Assembly (NCBI GenBank): GCA_030919125.1
Contig: CP121470.1
Location: 186,001-250,000, forward strand
Reading direction: 5' to 3'
Source: Methanoregula sp. SKADARSKE-2
Lineage (GTDB): Archaea; Halobacteriota; Methanomicrobia; Methanomicrobiales; Methanospirillaceae
DNA: 64,000 nucleotides
This document shows, in pieces, positions 1 to 9,238 of this stretch; within the stretch, counting starts at the first letter, position 1, and each line of letters starts with the position of its first letter. The notes beneath the pieces were generated by a model. The model saw only the letters and a list, made by a program, of their open reading frames with translations, had not been told where the DNA came from and did not search any database. The position numbers and the translations under genes were made by a program.

Positions 1-993
1 AAAACGGGTCACGATTGCAGAGTTGATCGTGTCCCTGACCTCATCGGGCAGGTTGTATTTTTTTGCCCAGACATAGATGACAAATTTCAGGGCTGAATCC
101 CCGAGTTCGAGGAAAAGGACCTTGGGTGCCGGGTCATCAAGCATGTACTCGGTACTCTTTATTGCTTCATCGAGAATCTCCCCGAGCACTCTTCTGACCT
201 TTTCAAGATCGCTCCCGTACGCCACCGGGACCGGGATCGCGATCCGGAGCTTGACATCGGGCTCTGCAGAATTGACGATGATGTTTGTCGTGATCTTGTT
301 GTTCGGGATGGTCACGATCTGGTTATCGAGCGTGCGGATCCTCGTGCTCCGGGGGCCGATACTTACGACATCACCAGTATAGGCATCAACCTTGATCCGG
401 TCGCCGACAGTAAATGGTTTGTCGATGGTGATGATCGCCCCCCCAAAGAAGTTGGAGATGATATCCTGCGCAGCGAGTGCAACCGCGAGCCCCGCGATCC
501 CGGCACCGGCAAGGAAAGGGGTGATATCGAGATTGAATACCCCCTTGAGGATGAAGAGGAGTGCCACGAACCAGACGAGATACTTGGCGATGAGCTCGAG
601 GAAATCCATGAGCCGGTCGTCCCAGTCGCTGTCGGATCGCTCCGCAAATTCATGGCCGTACACGAGAATGATGTCGTGGAGGAAGGAGGAGATGATCCAT
701 GCAGCCATAACAACCCAGAAGGACTGGATGAGCTGTTCATCCAGGACGCCGGGATAATCCAGCGGGAGAATACCAAGAAAAGTCAGGGCGGAATAGATGG
801 CGATGGCGATAATTGTCACCTGGAGGGGTGTTCCTATGGCCGCAATGATGATATCATCCCACGCCGTCTCCGTCTCCTTGGCTTTGACTTTCAGCCACCT
901 GATGGCGACCCGTGCAACTCCGGCCAGAACAAAACCTGCCAGGACCGCAAATGCCGCGTAGATATACTTCACCTGGATGATCCCGATATCCAT
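1..993 (-). CDS. mscS: MscS-family mechanosensitive channel (C-terminus cut by window edge)
   Basis: Small-conductance mechanosensitive channel, an inner-membrane osmotic release valve. Translation from the ATG at 993 is open through position 1 (331 codons). It shows several hydrophobic helices in the first about 150 residues, then the family's pore-lining helix (around GLAVALAAQDIISNFFGGA) and the following beta domain containing FTVGDRIKVDAYTGDVVSIG and TRIRTLDNQIVTIPN, which are classic MscS signatures. The extreme C-terminus lies outside the window. It is divergent from hypD, with 46 bp between the two starts. Function from family knowledge; identification is secure. Confidence 0.93.
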   Translation of the reverse strand, partial: MDIGIIQVKYIYAAFAVLAGFVLAGVARVAIRWLKVKAKETETAWDDIIIAAIGTPLQVTIIAIAIYSALTFLGILPLDYPGVLDEQLIQSFWVVMAAWIISSFLHDIILVYGHEFAERSDSDWDDRLMDFLELIAKYLVWFVALLFILKGVFNLDITPFLAGAGIAGLAVALAAQDIISNFFGGAIITIDKPFTVGDRIKVDAYTGDVVSIGPRSTRIRTLDNQIVTIPNNKITTNIIVNSAEPDVKLRIAIPVPVAYGSDLEKVRRVLGEILDEAIKSTEYMLDDPAPKVLFLELGDSALKFVIYVWAKKYNLPDEVRDTINSAIVTRF

Positions 994-1039
994 ATACTAC
1001 AGACTTATGTCCCCATGCCGTAAATAATTATGAGATTAC

Positions 1040-2065
1040 ATGGCGACGGGAAAGGAAATTGCGGAAAAGCTTCACGATCTTGTCGATCGCGATATGACCT
1101 TCATGCACATCTGCGGCACACACGAAGCCGCGATCGCCCGGACCGGGCTCCGGAGCCTTCTTCCGGAGCGCCTGAAAATCGTGATGGGGCCGGGGTGCCC
1201 GGTCTGTATCACGCCGCAGGGGGAGATCGATGCAGCCATCGAACTCGTGGAGAAGGACTGTATCATCGCAACCTATGGCGACCTGCTCCGGGTCCCCGGA
1301 ACGAGGGGCTCACTCGAATCATGCGGCGGCGATATCCGGGTCGTTCAGGGCGTGCACAAGGCCGTCGAGATCGCGCAGAAAACCGATAAGGAAGTTGTCT
1401 TCATCTCGGTCGGCTTTGAGACAACCGCCCCTACTGTTGCAGCCTCTCTTCTCACCAACCCGCCGAAGAATTTCTCTATCCTGTCATGCCACCGCATCGT
1501 CCCGCCTGCGATGAGCTGGCTCCTCGAACAAGGTGAAGCAAAACTTAACGGTTTCATGCTGCCCGGCCATGTCTGCACGGTCATGGGGTACGATGAGTAC
1601 AAGGATTTCCCGGTTCCCCAGGTCGTTGCCGGGTTTGAGGCCGAGGATATCCTGCTTGGCCTTCTTATGCTGGTCAGACAGGTACGCGAAGGTACCCACC
1701 GGGTCGATAACGCTTATCCCCGGGCCGTCAGCCGGGAAGGGAATGTTAAGGCAAAAAAAATCCTGTACGAGGTCTTCGAGCTCTCGGATGTCGAGTGGCG
1801 CGGGTTCCCGGTCATCCCGGGCTCCGGGCTCAGGCTCAGAGAAGCGTTCGCGCAGTACGATGCCCAGAAGAAGTTCGGGATCGTGTACAAACATGTCAGC
1901 AAGCATACCGCGTGTATCTGCGACCGGGTCCTCCGGGGACTCGCGACCCCTTCCGACTGCAAACTTTTCGGGAAAGTCTGCAGCCCGCGGACACCGGTCG
2001 GTCCCTGCATGGTCAGCCACGAAGGCGCCTGCAAGATCTGGCACATGTACGAGGCCCGGCAGTAA
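1040..2065 (+). CDS. hypD: hydrogenase maturation protein HypD
   Basis: HypD, with HypC, carries the Fe(CN)2CO unit that is inserted into [NiFe] hydrogenases; methanogens need it for F420-reducing and energy-converting hydrogenases. The 341-residue product has the family's usual length. Visible motifs are CGTHE (residue 25), GPGCPVC (residues 50-56), the GFETTAPT segment and a C-terminal Cys-rich [4Fe-4S] region (TACICDRVL, CKLFGKVC, GPCMVSHEGAC). The ATG at 1040 gives the expected N-terminus (MATGKEIAEKL); an ATG 10 bp upstream is in another frame. No strong ribosome-binding site is seen. No other hyp gene is adjacent. Confidence 0.96.
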   Translation: MATGKEIAEKLHDLVDRDMTFMHICGTHEAAIARTGLRSLLPERLKIVMGPGCPVCITPQGEIDAAIELVEKDCIIATYGDLLRVPGTRGSLESCGGDIRVVQGVHKAVEIAQKTDKEVVFISVGFETTAPTVAASLLTNPPKNFSILSCHRIVPPAMSWLLEQGEAKLNGFMLPGHVCTVMGYDEYKDFPVPQVVAGFEAEDILLGLLMLVRQVREGTHRVDNAYPRAVSREGNVKAKKILYEVFELSDVEWRGFPVIPGSGLRLREAFAQYDAQKKFGIVYKHVSKHTACICDRVLRGLATPSDCKLFGKVCSPRTPVGPCMVSHEGACKIWHMYEARQ

Positions 2066-2496
2066 ACGAAACGCATTTTTCTCTCGCTCTCGGTTTTATC
2101 CCGGAGTTTTTCCCCTGAGGCCTTTCGGTTTATTCCGGCTGATGTCTCTCAATGGACCGGTGGATACGACATCGGATAAAAAATATTGAATAAAACCGTT
2201 GATAATACTTTACGGATCTATCCAAGCAGCGCTCCGATAATATTTCCTGCAATCGGAAGGGCTTCAATCCCGCCTTTTGACCATTCCCAACTTTCAGGGT
2301 GCCCGTAGATCCCCGGAGTTTGTCGTTCCGGAAGAGGGGGGAGGATTGCGACCGATGAGATCCCCCGGTCTGCAAAGAAGTTACGCCCGGTCCGGGGGAA
2401 AGGCTCTTTATCGCCCCCCGGGTATTGCTCGTCGCAGGAAGCGTGTGCCAGGGCGGGGTTTTGAGAAGTGATCGGATCCCGTTTCTTTACCTCATG
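2066..2496. other. intergenic, no recognisable gene
   Basis: About 430 bp between hypD and the receiver-domain relic. Short open frames exist on both strands but none resembles a known family or starts behind a convincing ribosome-binding site. Nothing further is supported. Confidence 0.5.
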
Positions 2497-2867
2497 TTAG
2501 GCCTTCTGCTGGTACAGGGCAACCTCACGTGTTGAGCAGAGTTCTTTCTCATTGATGGGTTTGATGATAGAGCCAAACAACTGGTTTTTCCTGGCCCGCT
2601 TCAAGCATCCGCTCATCAGAAAACGCGGTTACAAAGATGAGCGGAACCTCGCACTGCGAGTGGATCCACTCTGCAGTTTCAATGGGTCAATCTCCCTTCA
2701 AGAATAATCTCCAGGAGAATACGGTCCGGATGGAGTTCTTCATCCGGCCGGATGGCGCCTCGCTCCTCCCGACGGGTTCCGAACATCGGTCCCCATGCCG
2801 CTCAGGCTCGAGTCCTCAACTCCCGGCAACACTTGCCTCATATCAACAACCCGTACCGGATGTCCCG
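2497..2867 (-). pseudogene. decayed response-regulator receiver domain
   Basis: Reading the minus strand in alternating frames recovers a CheY-like receiver: a ruined start (VLPGVEDSSLSGMGTD, compare LVVEDE...), then PDRILLEIILEGRLT (the phospho-acceptor strand, where the usual LLDI Asp now reads Glu), then ETAEWIHSQCEVPLIFVTAF, then after another frame change SIIKPINEKEL (conserved Lys-Pro) and a stop at 2497-2499. At least two frameshifts are needed. It lies immediately downstream of the frameshifted histidine kinase in the same direction, so the two were probably a cognate pair. The family is inferred from motifs; the loss of function is directly seen. Confidence 0.75.
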
Positions 2868-4275
2868 TCATTCTTCCTCCTCCGCATTCTCGATCGGGAA
2901 CGAGAAGGTAAACGTCGTCCCGGCCTCCCGTGAAAGTTCAACGGTTCCCTTCAGCTGCCGGGTGAGCATCAGGACGAGATTAAGACCGAGCGACTCGGTT
3001 TGTCGCCAGTCCAGGTCCTCGGGAATCCCGCGACCATTGTCCTTCATGGTGATCAGAAGATTTCTTCCGGAGATGGACCCGGTTATTGCAATCTCGCCGG
3101 CCTGGCCCGGTGAGAACGCATATTTCAGCGAATTCGAGATCAGTTCGTTCATGGTGAGGCCGAGAGGTATTGCCGTGTGGATCGTTATCGGGAGATCTTT
3201 TACATCGAAGCGTGTCACAACCCGGCTCTCGATCCCATACGAGACCATGAGATTTTTCACGAGTGTTCTGAGATATCCTTCGAAATTGATGGAAGCCAGA
3301 TCCCCGAGCTGGTACAGGTTCTCATGAACAAGGGCCATTGATTTGACCCGGGTCTGGCTGTCAATGAGTGCATCGGCAGAGCCGGGATCGCTTGTCTTCT
3401 TTGCCTGCAGGTAAAGGAGGCTGACGATCATCTGGAGATTGTTCTTTACCCGGTGATGGATCTCCTTGATCAGGATCTCTTTTTCCTGCAGTGATTGCCG
3501 GAGCCGTTCTTCGGCCTCGGTCCGCTGGGAGATCTCTGCGATAAGGGAAGCGTTGGTTCGGGCAAGTTCTGCGGTCCTTTCCAGGACGCGCTCTTCAAGC
3601 CCGGCATTCAGGAGCGCGAGTTCCTCTTCTGCCTTTTTCTGTACCGAGATGTCCTCGATGACGAACGTGTAATATTTCGGCCTGCCTTCAGGATCGTTTA
3701 CCGGTGAGAAAAAGCCCTTTGTCCAGAGAAGGCTCCCGTCTCTCCGGATCAGCCGGATCTGGGCGGTGTAATCGCACAGCTCGCCCCGGAGCACCCGGCT
3801 CACCGAATCGAGATGATGGAGCTGTCCGGCCGGATCGATAAGATCCCCGACGTTTGCTAGGACCTCCTCTTTTGGATAGTTGAGGATCTCGCGGAACGCG
3901 TATTGCACCGGAGGATCTGATTATCCGGCCTGACCTCCGCCATGTCGACTGCTGCCTGTTCGAATGTTGCAAAGAGCCGTTCCTCGCTATCACGGAGCGC
4001 CCGTTCAACCCTTTTCTGCGCCGCGATCTCCCGGATTATTGCAAATACTCCAATGGCAACGAGAACATATCCTGCGACCCGCATGACCATAAGGATGATC
4101 TCGGATGTTCCGAGAAGAGAGAAGAGGAGGATCATGTGCGTTGTTGCAAAGAGGGTGTACTCCAGCCCGAAGTAGAGGGGTGTTGCCTTCTCGATGACCC
4201 GGTAACCCCAGAGGCTTAAACTGACGATAATGATGCTCAGGACAAAGTTCGTAAAGACAATAATGTCGGGCGATG
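2868..4275 (-). pseudogene. membrane PAS-domain histidine kinase, frameshifted
   Basis: Sensor kinase of the HisKA_2/HWE-like class. The N-terminal part (to about 3900) has two or three hydrophobic helices (HMILLFSLLGTSEIILMVMR) followed by the start of a PAS domain (EERLFATFEQAAVDMAEVRP). One missing base near 3902-3908 moves the rest into another frame, which continues the same PAS domain (AFREILNYPKEEV), a coiled linker, the phospho-acceptor IKEIHHRVKNNLQ and an ATPase domain (MNELISNSLKYAF, DNGRGIP). The downstream frame is open for 346 codons from a GTG at 3908. Similarity extends upstream of the first ATG (4135) to about 4275 with no usable start. Either a pseudogene or a one-base sequence error. 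Confidence 0.85.
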
Positions 4276-4430
4276 GTATCAGGGGTATAAAATTACCTTA
4301 AAAAAAACTGACGGGCGTTGCGCGGCAGTCTCGGGATCCTTCTTCCCCGTCCGGTATGATCGGGAGGAGAGGCCCCCTCCCGGTTTCCTGCCAAAAACCC
4401 ATCAGGCTTCATTTACTGGTATTTTTATGA
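4276..4430. other. spacer before IS-A copy 1
   Basis: Non-coding stretch between the broken kinase and the left terminus of IS-A. No gene or clear promoter is seen. Confidence 0.4.
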
Positions 4431-5400
4431 TGTGATATCCCGAATTGATTTTACACATATAACCATTTCTGAGCATATTTCAGAATCCTCTCCTGGGGTA
4501 GACGGTACCAGAATGCGTTATAAGGCTCATCGAAATCGAGACTCACTCATGTGAGGTTTGATGACATTGTGCCAGTGAAGAATTTTATCGACAGAACCGA
4601 ACTTCGCGATCCTTCGTTCGACTTCTCCGAAGAACCGTTCAATTTTGCCGTTCGTTTGAGGGTGTTTTATCCTGGTTGGGATGTGTTTTATGTTGTGATG
4701 AACAAGGAACTCTCCGAATTTATGATGGGCCTGTTCACGGTTCCGAGTTGAAACGAATTGTGTACTGTTGTCAGTGAGGATCTTGCGGGGCGTACCGTAC
4801 ATCTGGAATCCCTGATTCAGCACCGTGAGAGTGTTCTCGGTAGTTGGAGAATCGAATACCCCGTAGCAGGTGATGAGGCGGGATGAATCATCCATGAATG
4901 CGATCAGCCATTTCTTCGATCCTTTAAGTTCGAACTCTTTCCAGTCTCCCTGCCCCATCGACATGGAATGAGTATGTTCATACCGAACATATTTCCGCTG
5001 TTGCCGTTTTTTCATGTTGATCTCCACCAGACCGTGGTTCAACAATACCCGATAGATTCGATTATGCGGGATATGGATCCCGTGTGTTTCCTCAATCTTC
5101 TTCTCCAGATGGATTGGACCAATGTTGTTGGATTGATAGGTTGCGAGGATCAACTCTTCTGCTCGATCATCGATGGCTTGGGGCTTTCTTCCAGATTGCC
5201 TGAGTACCGGATATTCTCCCGATTCTCTGAACGGGTTGATGAACTGATACACTCGTTGACGGGTAATCTGGAAATACCGGGCAATCTCAACAACGGGTTT
5301 ATCATTGACACATTGCTGAATGATCCTCTGGATAGCCCCATTCGATAAGTTGCTCAAATCGGTATTTACATCTGATGTCAAATGATTTCGGGATAGGGCT
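4431..5400 (-). mobile_element. insertion sequence IS-A copy 1 (IS481-like, 970 bp)
   Basis: One of three near-identical 970-bp elements (others at 25367-26336 and 47561-48530). The left terminus begins TGTGATATCCCGAATTGATT; the right terminus, read inward, carries TATCCCGAAATCATTT, giving imperfect inverted repeats of about 21 bp. The transposase has an N-terminal HTH and a C-terminal rve (DDE) domain, which with TGT ends fits IS481. No target-site duplication is visible for this copy: flanks are CTGGTATTTTTATGA and GTTCTTTTTTCAAAC. The family label is inference from architecture. Confidence 0.88.
4527..5381 (-). CDS. IS-A transposase (HTH + rve integrase core), copy 1
   Basis: DDE-type transposase acting on the IS-A ends. 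The TTG at 5381 starts a 284-residue product: residues 1-60 form a homeodomain-like HTH (VEIARYFQITRQRVYQFINP), residues about 60-110 a second DNA-binding segment, and residues about 130-270 the integrase core with D in FMDDSSRLI, D in ILTDNSTQF and the NGKIERFFGEV glutamate. After HVIKPHMSES-like sequence the frame ends early: an extra GAGT (GAGTGAGT around 4540-4550) shifts off the normal tail, which is still readable in another frame as DFDEPYNAFWYRLPQERIL. This is the only copy without the internal TAA of copies 2 and 3, so it is the most nearly intact. Confidence 0.85.
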   Translation of the reverse strand: MTSDVNTDLSNLSNGAIQRIIQQCVNDKPVVEIARYFQITRQRVYQFINPFRESGEYPVLRQSGRKPQAIDDRAEELILATYQSNNIGPIHLEKKIEETHGIHIPHNRIYRVLLNHGLVEINMKKRQQRKYVRYEHTHSMSMGQGDWKEFELKGSKKWLIAFMDDSSRLITCYGVFDSPTTENTLTVLNQGFQMYGTPRKILTDNSTQFVSTRNREQAHHKFGEFLVHHNIKHIPTRIKHPQTNGKIERFFGEVERRIAKFGSVDKILHWHNVIKPHMSESRFR

Positions 5401-5468
5401 GTTCTTTTTTCAAACGAAAAACTTCTAATTCTTCCGGATCCGATATTCTCCGGTAAGGAGTTCTCTCA

Positions 5469-5645
5469 ATGGATAAGGCGACAAAAACGCAGTTTGGTCT
5501 CGGCTTCTTCGTCATCGGCCTCGTCATGCTCTTCATCCCCGACCTGAAGCATCTCGATTCCCTACCGCTTGGGATCTCCCAGTACTTCGGGATCATGTTC
5601 TATCTCGGGCTGGTCTGCATTATTGGAGGTTATTACCTGAAGTAA
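5469..5645 (+). CDS. small two-helix membrane protein
   Basis: A 58-codon gene starting at the ATG of 5469 behind a good ribosome-binding site (AAGGAG, 8 bp upstream). The product begins MDKATKTQFGLGFFVIGLVM and has two hydrophobic helices (residues about 9-23 and 38-55) separated by a polar loop with several prolines; it ends GGYYLK. No family is recognised. The first gene after IS-A copy 1; nothing indicates a specific role. The coding call rests on the ribosome-binding site, membrane-like composition and clean stop. Confidence 0.6.
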   Translation: MDKATKTQFGLGFFVIGLVMLFIPDLKHLDSLPLGISQYFGIMFYLGLVCIIGGYYLK

Positions 5646-5710
5646 GACCGGAACAGAACAGACCACGACAAGACCTGTACGACAGCCCGTTTGGAGCGGT
5701 ACTCCGGATT

Positions 5711-6235
5711 TTATCTCTCCGGCTCTTTCTTCACGTCTGGTTCCGGATCGATCTCCACTTTGAGCTCGCACTGCCGGTCACCGGTACACAGGGTCCGGAC
5801 AAAGCGTGCCCGGTATTTTCTGTTCAGGAGCGGGATGGTCGAGAGCGTAAGGGCAAGGCACCGATGAAACGAACATCCGACCGAGCAGCCGAGCCCGGAC
5901 CCGTGCTCGAGAAGGGGGCAGTGCTTGACTAGGATCACTGCACCGTCGCCCGGGAAAGGAAGTGCCTCGCTCCGGTAGCCGGGGCCAAAGAGGAACGTCA
6001 TGATGGTGCGCATCGTTTCCGCAAGCTCATAAGCGTTCCTTCTGGGGAGCGAGAGGTCGCTGACGATCCCGTAGGCTGTCCGGGAGAGTTCCATCCAGAT
6101 CTCCTGCTCAATCCCATCGTACCGGTTGCCGACCAGGCTCCGGAATGCCCGGTCGTACAGGGCCGGCAGCCGGGCCGCGTTCTCTGCGGCAAGCTGCCAT
6201 CGTACTTCATCGGGAATATCTTTGAGGCCAGGCAT
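5711..6235 (-). CDS. conserved cysteine-rich methanogen protein of unknown function
   Basis: A 174-residue soluble protein (MPGLKDIPDEVRW at the start). The middle has a Cys pattern C-P-L-L-E-H-G-S-G-L-G-C-S-V-G-C-S-F-H-R-C, and the tail RTLCTGDRQCELKVEI has two more cysteines followed by a beta strand. This layout resembles the loosely related 'L-2-amino-thiazoline-4-carboxylate hydrolase-like' and methanogen-specific Cys-containing families, but I cannot place it firmly. A metal or redox centre is plausible from the cysteines. Convergent with the small membrane gene; upstream is the glycosylase gene, same direction, separated by about 145 bp. Confidence 0.65.
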   Translation of the reverse strand: MPGLKDIPDEVRWQLAAENAARLPALYDRAFRSLVGNRYDGIEQEIWMELSRTAYGIVSDLSLPRRNAYELAETMRTIMTFLFGPGYRSEALPFPGDGAVILVKHCPLLEHGSGLGCSVGCSFHRCLALTLSTIPLLNRKYRARFVRTLCTGDRQCELKVEIDPEPDVKKEPER

Positions 6236-6379
6236 CTCTTCTTCACTCCCGCAGATTATACCGGATTATGGGCCGGGAGGCATATGAATTCTTGGGAGTC
6301 TGGGGAGACGGGAAAACCACGCGGGCCAGAAGTATATTCAGGTCAGAAAACGTCGGACTCCAAAAACTGCGACTCGTTT

Positions 6380-7264
6380 TCATGAACCTGCGCCCGCAAT
6401 CTTCCACCTCTTTTCCTTCTTTGCGATGAACCCTTCCTCTTCGAGCGCCGATAGTATCCGCCCGACCCTCTCTCTCTCTTCGCCGAGATCCTGGACAATA
6501 TCCTCCGTGACCATGCCGGTTCCGGCTACGAGAAGTCTCAGGATCCTGCCCCGGATTCTCCGGTCGGATCCCTCGAAGGGGGACTGCTTTGTATAATGCG
6601 TGCTCCGCCGGTTCGGGTTACCAATCGTCTTTTTCAGTACCGTTCCGAGATCCATGAGCGCCCAGTACCAGATCCGGGGATTCTTCCGGTAAAGCGCCCG
6701 TTCTACCAGGGGGAGGATCTCCCCGTCGTTCACGGTCTCCGTCCCGGCAAAAAAGGAATGGATGAAGACCCGCCTGATGTTCGTCTCGATGAAGACGGCC
6801 GGCTTGTTGAATGCGAAGACAGCGATCGATGAGGCCGTCGCGTGTCCGATGCCGGGAAAGGTTGCAAGGATCTCACTGTCATCGGGAAGCTTCCCACCAT
6901 ATTCGTCTGTGACCCTGATGGCACATTTCCGGAGGGCGATTGCCCGCCGGTTATAGCCCATGCCCTGCCAGACTTTCAGGAGAGCCGGAAGCGGGGCCAT
7001 TGCAAGCGTCTCGAAGTCCGGGAAGGCTTCGATGAACCCGGGAAATTTTACCGTGACCCGTTCCACCTGTGTCTGCTGGAGCATTATCTCGGAGACGAGG
7101 ATCCAGTACGGGTCCGTATTCTCCCGCCAGGCCATTCCCCTGCCGGATGTTTCGTAATGCCGCAGGACCATCTCCTGGAATTCAGGGATTCCGGGCTTCG
7201 TGGTTGCATCCTGAAAAAATTGTGGCGGCGCAGATATGTCGAGAAGGGACTGGTGCGTTTTCAT
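6380..7264 (-). CDS. MutY-like A/G-specific adenine glycosylase lacking the Fe-S cluster
   Basis: HhH-GPD base-excision glycosylase of the MutY clade, expected to remove adenine opposite 8-oxoguanine. SEIMLQQTQVERV (residues 58-70) holds the MutY-type catalytic glutamate (Glu59), LLKVWQGMGYNRRA is the MutY segment, and FPGIGHATASSIAVFAF (about 137-153) is the HhH-GPD hairpin. Two oddities: the position of the catalytic Asp (VDGNV in bacterial MutY) is Glu161 in FIETNIRRV, and the four-Cys [4Fe-4S] loop is absent; the protein has one cysteine (Cys115). Instead a winged-helix-like tail follows (RRIRGRILRLLVAG..., about residues 236-290). Stand-alone gene upstream of mutL in the same direction as mutSL, about 145 bp away. 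Confidence 0.85.
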   Translation of the reverse strand: MKTHQSLLDISAPPQFFQDATTKPGIPEFQEMVLRHYETSGRGMAWRENTDPYWILVSEIMLQQTQVERVTVKFPGFIEAFPDFETLAMAPLPALLKVWQGMGYNRRAIALRKCAIRVTDEYGGKLPDDSEILATFPGIGHATASSIAVFAFNKPAVFIETNIRRVFIHSFFAGTETVNDGEILPLVERALYRKNPRIWYWALMDLGTVLKKTIGNPNRRSTHYTKQSPFEGSDRRIRGRILRLLVAGTGMVTEDIVQDLGEERERVGRILSALEEEGFIAKKEKRWKIAGAGS

Positions 7265-7408
7265 AACGTTCTCCCGTAGGCTTCAGGTGCGGTTGCAAAA
7301 TCTCTGACGTGCCATAAGAATGGTAAACGAAAAGAGAGATAACTCTTCTGGATTGTGACAATGTTCGCATGCACGCGTGGGCGAACTTAAAACTATTCCC
7401 CCCCTCTC

Positions 7409-9238
7409 CTAAAAACCAGTCCGCTTGAACATCCCGTCGAGCTCAGCCCGGGTGTACCGGATCATCGTCGGTCTCCCGTGAGGGCAGGTGAACGGGTTCT
7501 CGACAAGCCTGAGCTGGTTGATCAGCCGCTGGGCCTGCTCCGTGGTGCAGACCGTCCCGGCCTTGATCGCCCCCCGGCACGCGATGATCCGTATGATCCG
7601 CTCGCGATCGTCCGTTCCCCGGATACAGTCCGCTGCCGCGAGGTCGCTCACAAACTCCCGGATGGTCGAGGTCTCGTCCAGCTTCCCGAGGATCGCAGGG
7701 ATTGAACGGACGAGGAAGGAGTCGTGGCCGAACTCTTCGAGGACGAGACCTTCCTTTTCGAGCGAGGGCATCAGCTCCTGGAGCTGGGCAGCCTCTCTTG
7801 CCGTCTTCTGGAGGAGAACGGGAACGATCAACTCCTGTGAGGAGCGTTCTGCCTGCGATCTCCCCTTGACGATCTCGTACAGGATCCGTTCGTGGGCCGC
7901 ATGCTGGTCGATGATCATCAGTTCCCCGGTCCTTGTTGTCGCTAAGATGTAGATCCCGCCGAACTGCCCGACCACATCCATGAGAGGGACGGGGGAATTT
8001 ACCGTATGAAGACCGGTCGCAGGCTCGGTCTGCCGGAGCTGCCGGTCGGTGGTTGTCACGCCTGCGTGGCTCGGCTCACTCACGCCGGCCGGTACCGGTT
8101 CTGCAAATGAGTAGGCCTTGCCCGGGATATCAAGATCCATTGCGGGCGATCCGGTCTCCGGCACCTCAAGGGGTCTGGAGCTTCCTCCATCGCATGCCGC
8201 CTTCGATCCTGCGGAGGGGATGAGATCATGGGAGAACAACGCCCGTCTTACCGCTTCCCGGACGGCATCGCCAATCTCCTTCTCTCGTGTCAGCCGCACG
8301 TGTTTCTTTGTCGGGTGGACATTGACATCGACAAGCCCAGTATCGATCTCCAGCCGGAGGAAGGTGACCGGGTACCGGTCCCGGGAGAGGAGGGTTCCGT
8401 ACCCCTCTTTGACCGCGTTATTGATGAGAGGCGAAGAGATGTACCGCTGGTTGATGGCGACAAGCATCCGCGTAGTATCCTTCCGGGCCCGGGAGGGCTG
8501 GGAGATGTAGCCCGAGAGCGCCATGAAGGGGAGCGAGGCAGAGACCGGGACGAGCTCGCGGGCTGCATCGCTCCCGTAGATCCGGGCGATGGTGTCGAGG
8601 ATGTCGGGTGTCCGGTCGGTCACGAGCTGCTCTGCACTGTTATGGAAGAGCCGGAACGAGATCTCCGGGTTCGCGAGGCAGATCCCTTCCATGATCGCAT
8701 GGATGCGGGCGAGCTCGGTATTTTTGCTCTTCTGGAATTTCTTCCGGGCAGGGGTATTGAAGAAGAGGTCCTCGACAAGGATGCTTGTCCCGGCGGGTGC
8801 ACCGGTGAGGGATTGTTTTTTTACCTCGCCGCCTTCGATCACGACCTTCGTGCCTGCCGTTGCGGACCCTTCCCCAGCCTTTGTTATCATCGTCACCCGG
8901 GCAACGGCAGCGATACTCGCAAGCGCCTCCCCCCGGAACCCGAGGGTCCGGATATGATCGAGGTCCCCAATCCCGGCGATCTTGCTGGTCGCGTGGGGTG
9001 TGAAGGCGAGGAGGGCATCCTCCTGCGACATCCCGCTCCCGTCATCGGTGACCCGGATACTCCTGATCGCCCCGTTCGAAGAGATCCCGATCCTGATCGA
9101 TCGGGCCCCGGAATCGATCGCGTTCTCAACCAGCTCCTTCACGACCGATGCCGGACGCTCGACAACCTCACCGGCCGCGATCGTGTTGACCGTTGCCGTA
9201 TCGAGGATCCGTATCGATCTGAGGGGACCGTTGCTCAT
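7409..9238 (-). CDS. mutL: DNA mismatch repair protein MutL
   Basis: 609-residue mismatch-repair ATPase of the GHKL type. The N-terminal domain shows ENAIDSGA, DDGSGM, GFRGEALASI and NTPARKKF. The C-terminal domain begins at about residue 430 and has DQHAAHERILYE, matching the metal-binding endonuclease motif DQHA(X)2E(X)4E, plus ACRGAIKAG and CPHGRPTMI, so it should be a nicking MutL rather than the E. coli type. A variable Pro/Ser-rich linker lies around residues 345-420. The start overlaps the mutS stop by 4 bp (7409-9238 vs 9235), an operon arrangement. Confidence 0.97.
   Translation of the reverse strand: MSNGPLRSIRILDTATVNTIAAGEVVERPASVVKELVENAIDSGARSIRIGISSNGAIRSIRVTDDGSGMSQEDALLAFTPHATSKIAGIGDLDHIRTLGFRGEALASIAAVARVTMITKAGEGSATAGTKVVIEGGEVKKQSLTGAPAGTSILVEDLFFNTPARKKFQKSKNTELARIHAIMEGICLANPEISFRLFHNSAEQLVTDRTPDILDTIARIYGSDAARELVPVSASLPFMALSGYISQPSRARKDTTRMLVAINQRYISSPLINNAVKEGYGTLLSRDRYPVTFLRLEIDTGLVDVNVHPTKKHVRLTREKEIGDAVREAVRRALFSHDLIPSAGSKAACDGGSSRPLEVPETGSPAMDLDIPGKAYSFAEPVPAGVSEPSHAGVTTTDRQLRQTEPATGLHTVNSPVPLMDVVGQFGGIYILATTRTGELMIIDQHAAHERILYEIVKGRSQAERSSQELIVPVLLQKTAREAAQLQELMPSLEKEGLVLEEFGHDSFLVRSIPAILGKLDETSTIREFVSDLAAADCIRGTDDRERIIRIIACRGAIKAGTVCTTEQAQRLINQLRLVENPFTCPHGRPTMIRYTRAELDGMFKRTGF

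Noticed and set aside
7340..7405. Hairpin GTTCGC...GCGAAC as terminator of mutL
   Set aside because: Stem of six with a 12-base loop and no T-run in the direction of mutL.
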